In this document: piece by piece, positions 1-8,392 of the stretch
Position numbering within the stretch: the first letter of the stretch is position 1
Layout of the letters: every line of letters begins with the position of its first letter
Assembly: GCA_943788025.1 (NCBI GenBank)
Contig: CALSOR010000002.1
Coordinates: forward strand, 372,001 to 436,000
Length of the DNA stretch: 64,000 bases
From: JABAAE01 sp905480545
GTDB lineage: Bacteria > Planctomycetota > Planctomycetia > Pirellulales > Pirellulaceae
Direction of reading: 5' to 3'
The notes under the pieces: generated by a model
Seen by the model: the letters and a program-made list of their open reading frames with translations, nothing else
What the model was told of the DNA's origin: nothing
Database searches by the model: none
Translations under genes and position numbers: made by a program

Positions 1-1
1 A

Positions 2-2041
2 TCTGCCAACGCAGACGAACAGCTTATCCAGCAAACCAAGATCCAAATCAGGACTTTGGTCAACGAGATCCAGCAACTCGCCCAATCGGACTGTTCCGTA
101 GAAGAGTTTTACGACGGATTTCTATCCCGTGTCACGAGTGCTCTCGCCTCGATGGGCGGAGCGATTTGGCGAGTCAACGATAACGGTCGGCTTGAGCTTC
201 AGTTTCAAATTAACTTGTCGCAAACCGAATTGGCCGGCGATGAAAAAGCCCAGCTGTCACACGATCTCTTGCTCCGCAAGATCACCAACTCCAATGAACC
301 CGTTTTGGTGCAGCCGAATTCCGGAGCGGGAGGATCGGATGACGCCGGAAATCCAACATCATCATTGTTAGTGATTGAAAGATTGGTCGTTGACCAAAAG
401 GTCGTCGGGTTGGTCGAAGTCTTTCAAAGGCCCGGAAGCGGCCCAACAACCCAACGCGGCTACCTGCGGTTCCTCGTTCAGATGTGCGAAATTGCCAGCG
501 ACTTTTTGAAAAACAGAAAGATCCGCACCTACCAAGAGCAGCAGGAGCTATGGGAAAAACTTGAGCAGTTTATTCGAGCTTCCCATCATGGCCTCGATCC
601 AAAGCAGACCGCCTACACAATCGTGAATGAAGGGCGTCGTCTGGTTGATTGTGATCGAGTTAGCTACGCCAAGAAGGAGGGCCGCAAATATACGATTGAA
701 GTCGTCAGCGGGCTTGATTCGATTGACCGCAGAGCCGACGAAATCAAAAAACTCGGTGCGCTTGCCACATCGGTTGTCAAAGGTGAAAAGGAGCTTTGGT
801 ACAACGGCGACACTGAAAGCCTACCGCCCCAAATTGAAAAAAAGCTGCACGACTACGTCGATCGCTCACATTCCAAAGTTGTTTGCGTTATTCCCCTACG
901 CGAAACCCAAAAGAATGACATCGTTGAAGATCCAGAACCAGACAAAAACAATACCAAGAAAGACATCTTGGGAGCGTTGATTTTCGAACGTCTTGGCGAT
1001 ACCCGAATTGACAACTCTTTCAAAAAACGAGTTGAAGTCGTTTCAGCCCACGCTTGTGACTCGCTCACAAACTCAATTAAGCACAACAGCATCTTTCTCA
1101 TGCCTCTGTGGCAGACAATCGGACGGACCAAAGTGTTCTCACAATCCGCATTGCCACGGTGGGCGATTGTGCTGTCTATCCTGGCGATTGTCACATCGCT
1201 TCTTTGCTTTCTACCATGGAATTTCGAATTATCTGCTGATGGCAAGCTAATTCCCGTGACACGTTTTGAGATTTACTCTCCGTACGACGGCCAGGTCGAT
1301 TTAGGATTAACCCCAAACGCAGATGGCGAGTATTTTGTCGATGCTAATCAGGCCTTCGCACGGATTCGCAGCATCGATCTTCAAGCGGAGCTGACCAAGG
1401 TCGAATCGGATCTTACCCTGGAACGAACAAGTTATCAGGGCAAGATCAACGAACGAAAAAACAACTCGGATTTAACCGATGCCGAAAACGCCAAACTTGC
1501 CCAAGAAATCCAGGCTGCGGCAGCAAGATACAACGGGCTGCTGGCTGAAAGAACGCTTCTGAAAACAAAAATTGAAGGCCTCAATGTCGCGTCAAATGGA
1601 AGCGGTCGAATCGTCGACTGGCAGATCGAAAACAAGCTTCAGGATCGTCAGGTCTCTCGCGGCGAACACTTGATGACCATCGTTGACGAAGAAGGCGAAT
1701 GGGAGATCGAACTTGAAATGCTTGAGAAAAAATTTGGACACCTTGCGAATGCCCGTGCGGAATTAAAGGGACAAAAAGTCACTTTCGTATTGTCTTCTTT
1801 GCCGAATGAGAAATTCACCGGAGAAGTCCGATCAATCGATCAAAAAGCGGATGTTCGCAGTGAAAAAGGAAATGTCATTCTTGTGAAGGTAAAGATTGAC
1901 AAGGAAGACGTCCCTGAATCCCTTCGACTTTACGGTGCAACCGTCTCGGCAAGAATTTATTGCGGAGAGCGCCCTTTGGGGTATGTTCTTTTTCGTGAAG
2001 TTTACGAAACACTTCAGCGGAACGTGTTCTTTTGGTTTTAG
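2..2041 (+). CDS. GAF domain-membrane-HlyD-type adaptor fusion (5' partial)
   Basis: The reading frame is open from base 2 and already looks coding, so the true start lies upstream of the window. The TTG at 56 is only an internal codon. About the first 340 residues are cytoplasmic and contain a GAF-like region (roughly residues 165-345 counted from base 56). A single hydrophobic segment follows near 367-385 (WAIVLSILAIVTSLLCFLPW). After it comes a membrane-fusion-protein module: beta-barrel/lipoyl-like strands, an alpha-helical hairpin (about 440-510) and a return through the barrel. The family links inner-membrane transporters or M50-type peptidases to envelope export. The GAF part suggests a small-ligand input, which is inference. 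A second HlyD adaptor follows 116 bp downstream on the same strand, so they probably form one operon whose transporter or peptidase gene lies upstream of the window. Confidence 0.8.
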   Translation, partial: SANADEQLIQQTKIQIRTLVNEIQQLAQSDCSVEEFYDGFLSRVTSALASMGGAIWRVNDNGRLELQFQINLSQTELAGDEKAQLSHDLLLRKITNSNEPVLVQPNSGAGGSDDAGNPTSSLLVIERLVVDQKVVGLVEVFQRPGSGPTTQRGYLRFLVQMCEIASDFLKNRKIRTYQEQQELWEKLEQFIRASHHGLDPKQTAYTIVNEGRRLVDCDRVSYAKKEGRKYTIEVVSGLDSIDRRADEIKKLGALATSVVKGEKELWYNGDTESLPPQIEKKLHDYVDRSHSKVVCVIPLRETQKNDIVEDPEPDKNNTKKDILGALIFERLGDTRIDNSFKKRVEVVSAHACDSLTNSIKHNSIFLMPLWQTIGRTKVFSQSALPRWAIVLSILAIVTSLLCFLPWNFELSADGKLIPVTRFEIYSPYDGQVDLGLTPNADGEYFVDANQAFARIRSIDLQAELTKVESDLTLERTSYQGKINERKNNSDLTDAENAKLAQEIQAAAARYNGLLAERTLLKTKIEGLNVASNGSGRIVDWQIENKLQDRQVSRGEHLMTIVDEEGEWEIELEMLEKKFGHLANARAELKGQKVTFVLSSLPNEKFTGEVRSIDQKADVRSEKGNVILVKVKIDKEDVPESLRLYGATVSARIYCGERPLGYVLFREVYETLQRNVFFWF

Positions 2042-2157
2042 CGATTAGTCCGATAGGGATTTGGATTGCAAATCGAAGAAGCTATTTTGATTTGAGCTGT
2101 CAGAAACCGTCGCGGTTTTGGAGTTTTGCTCGCTTTTATGAATTCACTTGGAGTTAG

Positions 2158-3294
2158 ATGATGTGGACCATTCGAATTGCTTTCTCGGTATTCGCGTTCG
2201 TTGCACTGTATCTGATCTTTTCGGGGAATCTCCCCAGCAACGCCGAAGCTACCACGACTCGCAGATCGCAAACTGCGCCCCATCAGACTTTGAATAACGC
2301 GAACGACTCGCGTCCAACAAACCAACCAACTCAAGACTTTCAACCGATTCCGCAACAATCACTCTCCAATCCAACCGTGCAGCAGGGCACGACCGGCCAG
2401 GAATCTTTCAAACCAATCATTGGAGGTCCCGATCAACTATCGGAATCCAATTCGGATCTTGGAATCGAAGTGGCAAGCGATAAATCCTACTTGGTGAATT
2501 ATCGGTGCCGAGTCCAACTGATCAAAGATGTGGAGGTTCCCGCTTTGGAAGCAGGACAAATCAAAAAAATATTCGTCAAAGAAAACGATGTCGTGCAAGT
2601 CGATCAAGACCTGGGAACCTTGCGAGATGAAGCAGCAAGACTCCAAAAAGAAGTCGCCGTGTCCAATGTCGCAATCGCCAAAGTCGATGCCGAAAACGAG
2701 AACCGAATCAAATTTGCCTATGAAAGCAAAGTGACCGCAGATCAACTTTTTCAAGCAAGTAAAGAGCTACAAAAACGAGGGTCAATTGGCCTGCGAGAGT
2801 TCAAGGACGACGAACTCAAAGCGAAACAATCGGCTTTGCAGCTTGACGAAGCTCAGTTCCAGAAAAAACAGGCCTTGGAGAAACTAAAACTGGAGCAGGT
2901 CAACATGAAGGCGGCTGATGATTTGATCGATCGCCACTTGATCAAGGCCGGATGCGACGGGCAAGTGGCAGAAATCTTTGTCGAAGAAGGTGAATGGGTA
3001 AACCGAGGTGATAAAGTCATGCGTATTATCCAAATGGATCGACTGCGAATTGACGGACGCGCGAACTCAAACGATTTTTTTCACAGTGATCTGGATGGAA
3101 AATCGGTCACCGTAACTCAAACCCTGCCAGACAAATCTATCGCAACGTTTACGGGAATTGTTCGCCTGGTGAAGCTGGAAAATTCGGTTTCCAACAAGCT
3201 CTTCTTCGAAGTCGAAATCCAGAATAAACGTCGCGGTAACTACTGGCTGCTGCGACCCAATTCTGAAGTCGACATCAAAGTTCAGTTGAAGTAA
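2158..3294 (+). CDS. HlyD-family periplasmic adaptor subunit
   Basis: This is a 378-residue membrane-fusion-type protein. It has an N-terminal signal anchor (residues 3-20), then a Pro/Gln/Thr-rich linker to about residue 90. The HlyD core follows: a lipoyl half (VPALEAGQIKKIFVKENDVV), a long helical hairpin rich in Lys/Glu/Gln (about 160-255), the second lipoyl half (AGCDGQVAEIFVEEGEWV) and a C-terminal beta-barrel. The ATG at 2158 is preceded by GGAG, which supports this start. It is shorter than the upstream GAF-HlyD protein and lacks the GAF part, so the two are likely paired adaptors of one envelope complex. The substrate cannot be read from the sequence. Confidence 0.8.
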   Translation: MMWTIRIAFSVFAFVALYLIFSGNLPSNAEATTTRRSQTAPHQTLNNANDSRPTNQPTQDFQPIPQQSLSNPTVQQGTTGQESFKPIIGGPDQLSESNSDLGIEVASDKSYLVNYRCRVQLIKDVEVPALEAGQIKKIFVKENDVVQVDQDLGTLRDEAARLQKEVAVSNVAIAKVDAENENRIKFAYESKVTADQLFQASKELQKRGSIGLREFKDDELKAKQSALQLDEAQFQKKQALEKLKLEQVNMKAADDLIDRHLIKAGCDGQVAEIFVEEGEWVNRGDKVMRIIQMDRLRIDGRANSNDFFHSDLDGKSVTVTQTLPDKSIATFTGIVRLVKLENSVSNKLFFEVEIQNKRRGNYWLLRPNSEVDIKVQLK

Positions 3295-3313
3295 CTCTCG
3301 CTAAAAACATCAC

Positions 3314-4309
3314 CTAAACCGTCAACACAATCTTTCCTGCGATCGTACCTGACTTTTCCAAGGTGTTTTGTTCCTGAAGCCGGTGAGCTTCGGCAGCGTC
3401 AGAAAGTGGTAGCGTCGTAGAGATTCGCGGTTTAAGCTTACCATTTGCTAACCATGAATTGATGTCCTTCGAGCAGGCTCGCAACTCCTCAGGCTCGGCT
3501 TTAAACATAACAAATCCGTGCAATGAGCAGCCCTTGACATAAAACGGACCGACCGGAAACTCGGGGCGTGCATCGCGTCCCGCCATTAAAATCAGTCGAC
3601 CTCGCTCCGCCAAAACCGCAACGATCGCGTCAAAGTCCGGCTCACGGACGGTCTCCCAGTAGACATTGACGCCCTTCTCACTGAACGCCAACACCTTCTC
3701 AGTGACATTTTCTGTTTTGTAATTGATCGCCAAGTCAACGCCCAGCTCGTCATTCAATAGCTTGCATTTTTCGTCCGATCCTGCCGTTGCAATCACGGTC
3801 GCACCGGCCGCCTTGGCCATTTGCACAACCATCGATCCAACTCCACCCGATCCACCGTTTACAAAAACGGTTTCGCCAGCCTGCAATTTTGCATCACGAA
3901 ACAAACCAAGGTGTGCGGTAACACCAACCAATGCACATGCGGCAACGGCAGCATCGTTGACGTCGTCAGGTGTCGGATAAATCCACTCTTCATTGACAGA
4001 TATGTACTCGGCGAACGTGCCCTGGCGCCCCATCAAACCTTGATTGGTTCCCCAAACGCGTTGGCCAACTTGCAACTGCGAAACAGTCTCACCTGTCTCA
4101 ACAATCGTTCCAGCAAAATCACATCCAATCACAAACGGATAGGGCAAATCCCAATAGTTCGCACCATTTCGAATGTACGTATCAACCGGATTGACGGCGA
4201 CACTGCCAACCTTGATCAGTACCTCATCCGCTTTGACCGCTGGTTTTTCCAGTTCACCATAGTGAATAACGTCCGGTGTGCCGGTCTCGTTTATATATGC
4301 CGCTTTCAT
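3314..4309 (-). CDS. NADPH:quinone reductase / zinc-less MDR-family oxidoreductase
   Basis: This is a medium-chain dehydrogenase/reductase of the quinone oxidoreductase branch, predicted to reduce quinones or similar electrophiles with NADPH in the cytoplasm. Visible marks are the N-terminal MKAAYINETG start typical of the family, the GroES-like fold segment (VNPVDTYIRNG, GCDFAGTIVETG), and the nucleotide-binding glycine motif GGSGGVGSMVVQMAKAAGA. The zinc-ligand cysteines of alcohol dehydrogenases are absent. The ATG at 4309 is chosen over the upstream in-frame ATG at 4396 because it has AAAGG just upstream and matches the usual start, giving 331 residues. It converges with the HlyD gene, which ends 19 bp away. 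Substrate unknown. Confidence 0.85.
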   Translation of the reverse strand: MKAAYINETGTPDVIHYGELEKPAVKADEVLIKVGSVAVNPVDTYIRNGANYWDLPYPFVIGCDFAGTIVETGETVSQLQVGQRVWGTNQGLMGRQGTFAEYISVNEEWIYPTPDDVNDAAVAACALVGVTAHLGLFRDAKLQAGETVFVNGGSGGVGSMVVQMAKAAGATVIATAGSDEKCKLLNDELGVDLAINYKTENVTEKVLAFSEKGVNVYWETVREPDFDAIVAVLAERGRLILMAGRDARPEFPVGPFYVKGCSLHGFVMFKAEPEELRACSKDINSWLANGKLKPRISTTLPLSDAAEAHRLQEQNTLEKSGTIAGKIVLTV

Positions 4310-4452
4310 TTTGCCTTTCGGATGCACAATAGCCGAATGCACTTCTTTTCGATTCGGAGCTAATTGTTCGAGCTTGCACCAGTTTTCACCCAGCACTTGC
4401 GATTTCGTATTGGTTATCGATTGACTTTAGATTTGAACCAATTTTTGCAAAT

Positions 4453-4485
4453 AAAAAAGCCTTGGCAATTGCCAAGGCTTTTTTT
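4453..4485. terminator. Bidirectional rho-independent terminator
   Basis: A perfect inverted repeat (AAAAAAGCCTTGGC, loop AATT, complementary arm) flanked by A and T runs on both sides. It lies downstream of the small basic protein gene on the minus strand and just upstream of the quinone reductase start. It would end the minus-strand transcript of the small basic protein gene. Confidence 0.85.
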
Positions 4486-4618
4486 GATTTCAGATGTTCG
4501 AGTGCGCGGAACCGACACGACCTGCTCGCGTTTATCAATTCGCGATTGTCGAACCAAGCAATTCTCGGATCATCGATTCGATGACACAACAGAAATGAGG
4601 ACCCAATAGAAACAGAGC

Positions 4619-4822
4619 CTATTTCTTTTCCTCGTCCGTCTTCACTTTCTTTTTCTTCTTCAATGCAATTTTATCAACACGTACCTTGGGCATGCCAATT
4701 ACGGTACTTTCCTCGGACCATTTGCCCTCCTTCAACAGCTTCTGGTAGCGTTCCGCCCGCGTGAGTACGTTTCTGTTTTTTACAGAACCAGCTTTTACTT
4801 TTAAACTTTTATCAATTGTCAT
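4619..4822 (-). CDS. Small basic PVC-superphylum signature protein
   Basis: A 67-residue Lys-rich protein beginning MTIDKSLKVKAGS and carrying the conserved stretch NVLTRAERYQKLLKEGKW, then GMPKVRVDKIALKKKKK and an acidic/basic tail. This matches, from memory, the small basic protein described as a signature of the Planctomycetes-Verrucomicrobia-Chlamydiae group, whose role is unknown but thought to be housekeeping and nucleic-acid related. The ATG at 4822 is preferred to the one at 4837 because the family starts at the TIDK/SIDK segment. It is transcribed alone and ends at the strong terminator at 4453-4485. It is good taxonomic evidence for a PVC organism. Confidence 0.85.
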   Translation of the reverse strand: MTIDKSLKVKAGSVKNRNVLTRAERYQKLLKEGKWSEESTVIGMPKVRVDKIALKKKKKVKTDEEKK

Positions 4823-5446
4823 GTTGAACCATTGCAAACGAGGTTGCGGCGGAAAATCAGGTGGAAAAAGTGTTTGTGATGAAAGGAGCGAATACTAAAA
4901 CGCGTCACCACTGTGGTAAATCAAAATGTGTCGTAATTCAAACGTTGGTTCAAAATACGCAATCTAAAACACGCCGTCTTGCGATGCACTCAGGCCGATC
5001 GCCTGAAAATCGAGCGTAAATTTATCCGAGCGGACACTCCCTAAGCATTTTTGCAGCTAGATTGTTTCTGCAAAAACTCCGAATCAATCAAATATCATAG
5101 TAAATATCGAGAATCTGAAAAGTGGTAAAAAAAAGGATGTTTGAAACAGCCCGTTTTATTAAGTCAAAAACTCGCCCCCGCTTTGCCTCCGTGTGTATCG
5201 ACCATTTCGTGGCAAATCAAAAACGGATTATAAATACGACGGAAAAACGCCACAAATTATTCAACCCCAAAAACCGAGAACCCACAAAATGCCCTTAAGG
5301 GGCTTTATCAACCCCTAATAACCGCTTGTGAAGATTCATGGCGAGAATCCAACGGTCTAAACGCAGAAACTTTAGCGTGCGAACATTTTCGACCTAGAAT
5401 CAAACATTGTTCTTTCTGCCACATTCTTGAATTTGCAATCACTCCA
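4823..5446. other. Intergenic region, no gene seen
   Basis: About 620 AT-rich bases between the divergent small basic protein gene and the VanZ gene. No reading frame has coding character and no tRNA or structured RNA could be recognised. It presumably holds both promoters. A short inverted repeat lies near 5293-5316 (CCCTTAAGGGGCTTTATCAACCCC) but has no T run, so it is not called as a terminator. Confidence 0.4.
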
Positions 5447-5848
5447 TTGTTTAAAATCAGCCGAAGCCTGTTCATTCTGTTGCTTTATTGGGGCGTTGGA
5501 TTTGTGTTAACCCACATTCCAATCGACAACCAAGGGGAACCGGCATTTCGAAATTTCGACAAAGTCGCACATTTCGGTTTATACGCAGGGCTCTCATGCC
5601 TGATGGCGTTTTGGCTGGGAACCAGGTCTTCGCGTTTCAAAGCCGCATTGGTCGCGACCTTCATCTGCGCACTCTATGGATTGGCAGATGAAGGAATCCA
5701 ATACTTCATTCCTTCGAGAAACGCGAGCCTAGAAGACTATGCCGCCGACGTTCTCGGTGCAATCTTCGGAAGCATTTGCTATCTTTTTTTAGACAAGCTG
5801 CTCTCGATGCGTGACGCACAAAAACCGGTTGATTCGCCTGTAAAATGA
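5447..5848 (+). CDS. VanZ-family membrane protein
   Basis: A 133-residue, four-helix membrane protein of the VanZ-like family. Helices are near residues 5-24, 42-60, 66-88 and 104-120. The family marks are DKVAHFGLYAGL, then YGLADEGIQYF followed by PSRNASLEDYAADVLGAIFG, which carry the conserved His, Asp-Glu-Gln and Arg/Asp residues. VanZ proteins are linked to low-level teicoplanin resistance in enterococci, but most members have no known function. Only a TTG at 5447 is available upstream of the first helix and no clear ribosome site precedes it, so the start is uncertain. It is flanked by non-coding DNA and appears monocistronic. Confidence 0.8.
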   Translation: MFKISRSLFILLLYWGVGFVLTHIPIDNQGEPAFRNFDKVAHFGLYAGLSCLMAFWLGTRSSRFKAALVATFICALYGLADEGIQYFIPSRNASLEDYAADVLGAIFGSICYLFLDKLLSMRDAQKPVDSPVK

Positions 5849-5926
5849 TGAAAAGGCGGTCATTTCGCTTGAAATGCACTCTTCAAAGATCGGTTTTCAG
5901 AGTTAGAACCGAATCGATTTGGCGTT

Positions 5927-6220
5927 TTACTCTACGTCTTCCTCTTCGTCTTCAACGGCACCTTTTAGCAATTCGCTAAGATCCTCTAATGCGATGACGA
6001 CGTCCGCGAGGCCTGGATCGTAGTTCTGCCGTTTCATTACGCCGACATATTTGCCTTCTGCGTAAAACATGCTGACTAATTCGCAACCGACGTCACCATA
6101 CTCTTTGATCTTGCCGTTCGCAGCATCCAATGTCTCTTCAGCAAAGGTAGCGTGCTCGAACTGAGGCACATCAAAATCCTCAATTTCTTCGCCTTCGACT
6201 TCAATTTCTTCGTTTGACAT
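5927..6220 (-). CDS. Small acidic protein, DUF4177-like core
   Basis: A 97-residue protein with strongly acidic ends (EEIEVEGEEIEDFD at the start, DEEEDVE at the end). The middle, with a short helix, GCELVSMFY and a closing MKR, resembles the small DUF4177 fold, where a GWELVSV-type segment is followed by a KR pair. This is pattern recognition and not a firm assignment. The ATG at 6220 is the only reasonable start; GAGAT upstream is a weak ribosome site. It converges with the VanZ gene, about 80 bp away. Function unknown. Confidence 0.6.
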   Translation of the reverse strand: MSNEEIEVEGEEIEDFDVPQFEHATFAEETLDAANGKIKEYGDVGCELVSMFYAEGKYVGVMKRQNYDPGLADVVIALEDLSELLKGAVEDEEEDVE

Positions 6221-7068
6221 ACGTCGATCTCAATAAAACGTTTTCAAGATAATGCGGTTGGTAGTCTCGCAGTTTTTTTTCTGACTTCAAGCCCCATTCC
6301 GTCGAATCGTCAAGGAATCACCCCTCAGATTTCATCACGAAAAGCTCGAAAAAATTGACGTAACGGGTCAATCACATGCCGGCCACAAAATAACCGCTCC
6401 ACCGAAAACCTAGGTCGAAAGCGTGTTGCACTGGCGCTATCGCAGCCTACTAAATTTAAAATTCGATTTTCATGGATTCTGCGTAACTTCTGCGATAGAA
6501 ATTCAACTTACTGAAAGTCACATGAAGGGCGTTCACAATACCGCTTGCATATCCAGGATCGAATTTGAACCGGAATTTCGCCGGTTACTGCGCATCGGAC
6601 ATTCGTTTTTGGTGGGTGACGGTTCGAAACGAGACGGTGATCAAAAACTCAAACTCTTGGTAGGCCGTCCTTTGCTAAACGCAGCTCACCCCACCAAAGC
6701 TTTTACCAAAAACAGTCGAGGCCACTTTAAACCTGACCGATGCACCACACCTTACAAGTCACCCCTGAAACGGGTTTCAATTACGGAACGCATCGCCGAA
6801 AACTTTGCGTGCGAAATATAGTTTTTTTCCTCCATTTGACGGGCCTAAATCCAAACGAATTCCATGTCTTGGACCAGCTTTCGTTTCCGGGCGAGAATCT
6901 TATTCTCCAAGCCGATGCACGCAAGGAGTACTGAGTCAAACATCAACCTGCAGATGTGAAGTGTTTCCCGCGTGCCCAGTTCTCATTGAACGCAAATAAT
7001 GGTCAGATTGAACGAATAAACTCCCAGCAACCGTTCAGGCCACGCAGGTAAAATTTGCGTGTGATCTC
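6221..7068. other. Intergenic region with one long hairpin
   Basis: About 850 bases with no convincing gene. A 132-codon open frame at 6423-6821 on the plus strand lacks family features and normal composition. A long-range inverted repeat pairs 6608-6619 with 6686-6698 (twelve pairs, one bulged C) with a short inner pairing, so a structured RNA is possible but unproven. The 3' end carries AGGTAAAA some 20 bases before the GTG start of the M20 hydrolase. Confidence 0.35.
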
Positions 7069-8292
7069 GTGCCCCTTTCTACAATTCAACAAACTGTTTG
7101 CGACTGGATCGATGGCCAATCAGCAAACATGCGGCGTTTGGTCGAACACGTTTGCAATATAAATTCCTATACGTTTGAGACACCTGGCGTCGACAGCGTG
7201 CGCGAGATTTTCAAAAACGAGTATTCGCAATTAGGTGACTCAATTGCAGAATTCGAAATGCCCGATTTCGAGATCGTAAACGATTCAGGGGAAATCGAAT
7301 CGGTAGCCATTTCCAAAGCGCTTCAGATTCAAAAACGAATCGATGCGAGGAAGAAAGTTTTTCTTTGCATTCATTTGGACACCGTTTTTCCACCAACAAG
7401 TGGGTTTCAACAATGTGTTGAGTCTTCTCCCGGAATATTAAATGGCCCGGGCGTCGTTGACGCCAAAGGAGGAGCGGTGATTATGCTGTTTGCCCTGAAA
7501 GCGATTGAAAAGTTTTCGGCGGCAAACGAAATCGGTTGGGAAGTCGTTTTGAATCCGGATGAAGAGATCGGTTCGCCCTCCAGCCAAGAATTTCTGAAAG
7601 AACGCGGCAAGCATTTCGATTTTGGATTACTTTATGAGCCAGCACTTCCCGACGGCACATTGGTTGACCAACGAAAGGGTTCCGGCAACTTTTCAATTAT
7701 CATCCGCGGCAAATCGGTGCATTCAGGTCGCGATTTTGAGAACGGTCGAAACGCAATCGTGAAGGCGGCGCAGTTTGCCACTCAATTGCATGAGCTGAAT
7801 TCGGAATTCGATGACGTGACAATCAATGTAGCGAGAATGGACGGCGGTGGACCATTCAATGTCGTGCCCGATCTCGCTGTCGTACGGGTGAATGTCCGTG
7901 TGGCCATTGCGGAGCACCAAACTTGGTTTGAGTCAGAGCTGAAATCGTTGGTTGCCAAATACAATTCGCAGGACGGATTTTTTTGTGAACTTCATGGTGC
8001 CTTTTTCTCTCCTCCCAAGGTCTTGGATCCGGGCTCGGTACAACTAAAGTCGGAAATCGAGCATTCGGCTTCGCAGGTAGGTATTTCAGTTTCGTGGCGA
8101 ACCACAGGAGGCGTGAGCGACGGGAACAAGCTCTCATCCATTGGGTTGTCGAATATCGACACGCTAGGAGCTCGCGGCGGTGAATTGCATTCAGCGAATG
8201 AGTCCTTGATTCTGGAAAGCCTCGTCGAGCGAGCGAAATTGACGGCGATGATCTTAATGCGGTACTCTTCCGGCGAATTTTCGATCGGTTAG
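7069..8292 (+). CDS. M20-family metallohydrolase (candidate N-acyl amino acid deacylase)
   Basis: A 407-residue dinuclear-zinc hydrolase of the M20 family, carboxypeptidase-G2-like branch. The metal and catalytic motifs are in order: HLDTVFP (His ligand and Asp), GPGVVDAKGG (bridging Asp; Ala replaces the usual Met), NPDEEIGS (catalytic Glu-Glu), YEPA (Glu/Asp ligand) and GGELHSANE near the C terminus (last His). The dimerisation lid lies between about residues 205 and 310. The start is GTG with AGGTAAAA upstream. The next two genes on the same strand encode a class III aminotransferase and arginine N-succinyltransferase. That makes hydrolysis of an N-succinyl or N-acyl amino acid the most economical guess. 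Classical AstE is an M14 enzyme, so this would be a non-homologous replacement. Substrate not proven. Confidence 0.8.
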   Translation: MPLSTIQQTVCDWIDGQSANMRRLVEHVCNINSYTFETPGVDSVREIFKNEYSQLGDSIAEFEMPDFEIVNDSGEIESVAISKALQIQKRIDARKKVFLCIHLDTVFPPTSGFQQCVESSPGILNGPGVVDAKGGAVIMLFALKAIEKFSAANEIGWEVVLNPDEEIGSPSSQEFLKERGKHFDFGLLYEPALPDGTLVDQRKGSGNFSIIIRGKSVHSGRDFENGRNAIVKAAQFATQLHELNSEFDDVTINVARMDGGGPFNVVPDLAVVRVNVRVAIAEHQTWFESELKSLVAKYNSQDGFFCELHGAFFSPPKVLDPGSVQLKSEIEHSASQVGISVSWRTTGGVSDGNKLSSIGLSNIDTLGARGGELHSANESLILESLVERAKLTAMILMRYSSGEFSIG

Positions 8293-8392
8293 CATTTAGT
8301 TATCGGTTTGCGAAAATGCGACCGATCGAACATAAGATGCGTGATAAACTTAGAACGACACAAACCCACTCTTAATCTCATTCCCCAATTCC

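Noticed and set aside
6423..6821. 132-codon open frame on the plus strand
   Set aside because: No domain, signal or normal codon character, and no ribosome site. It overlaps the long hairpin.
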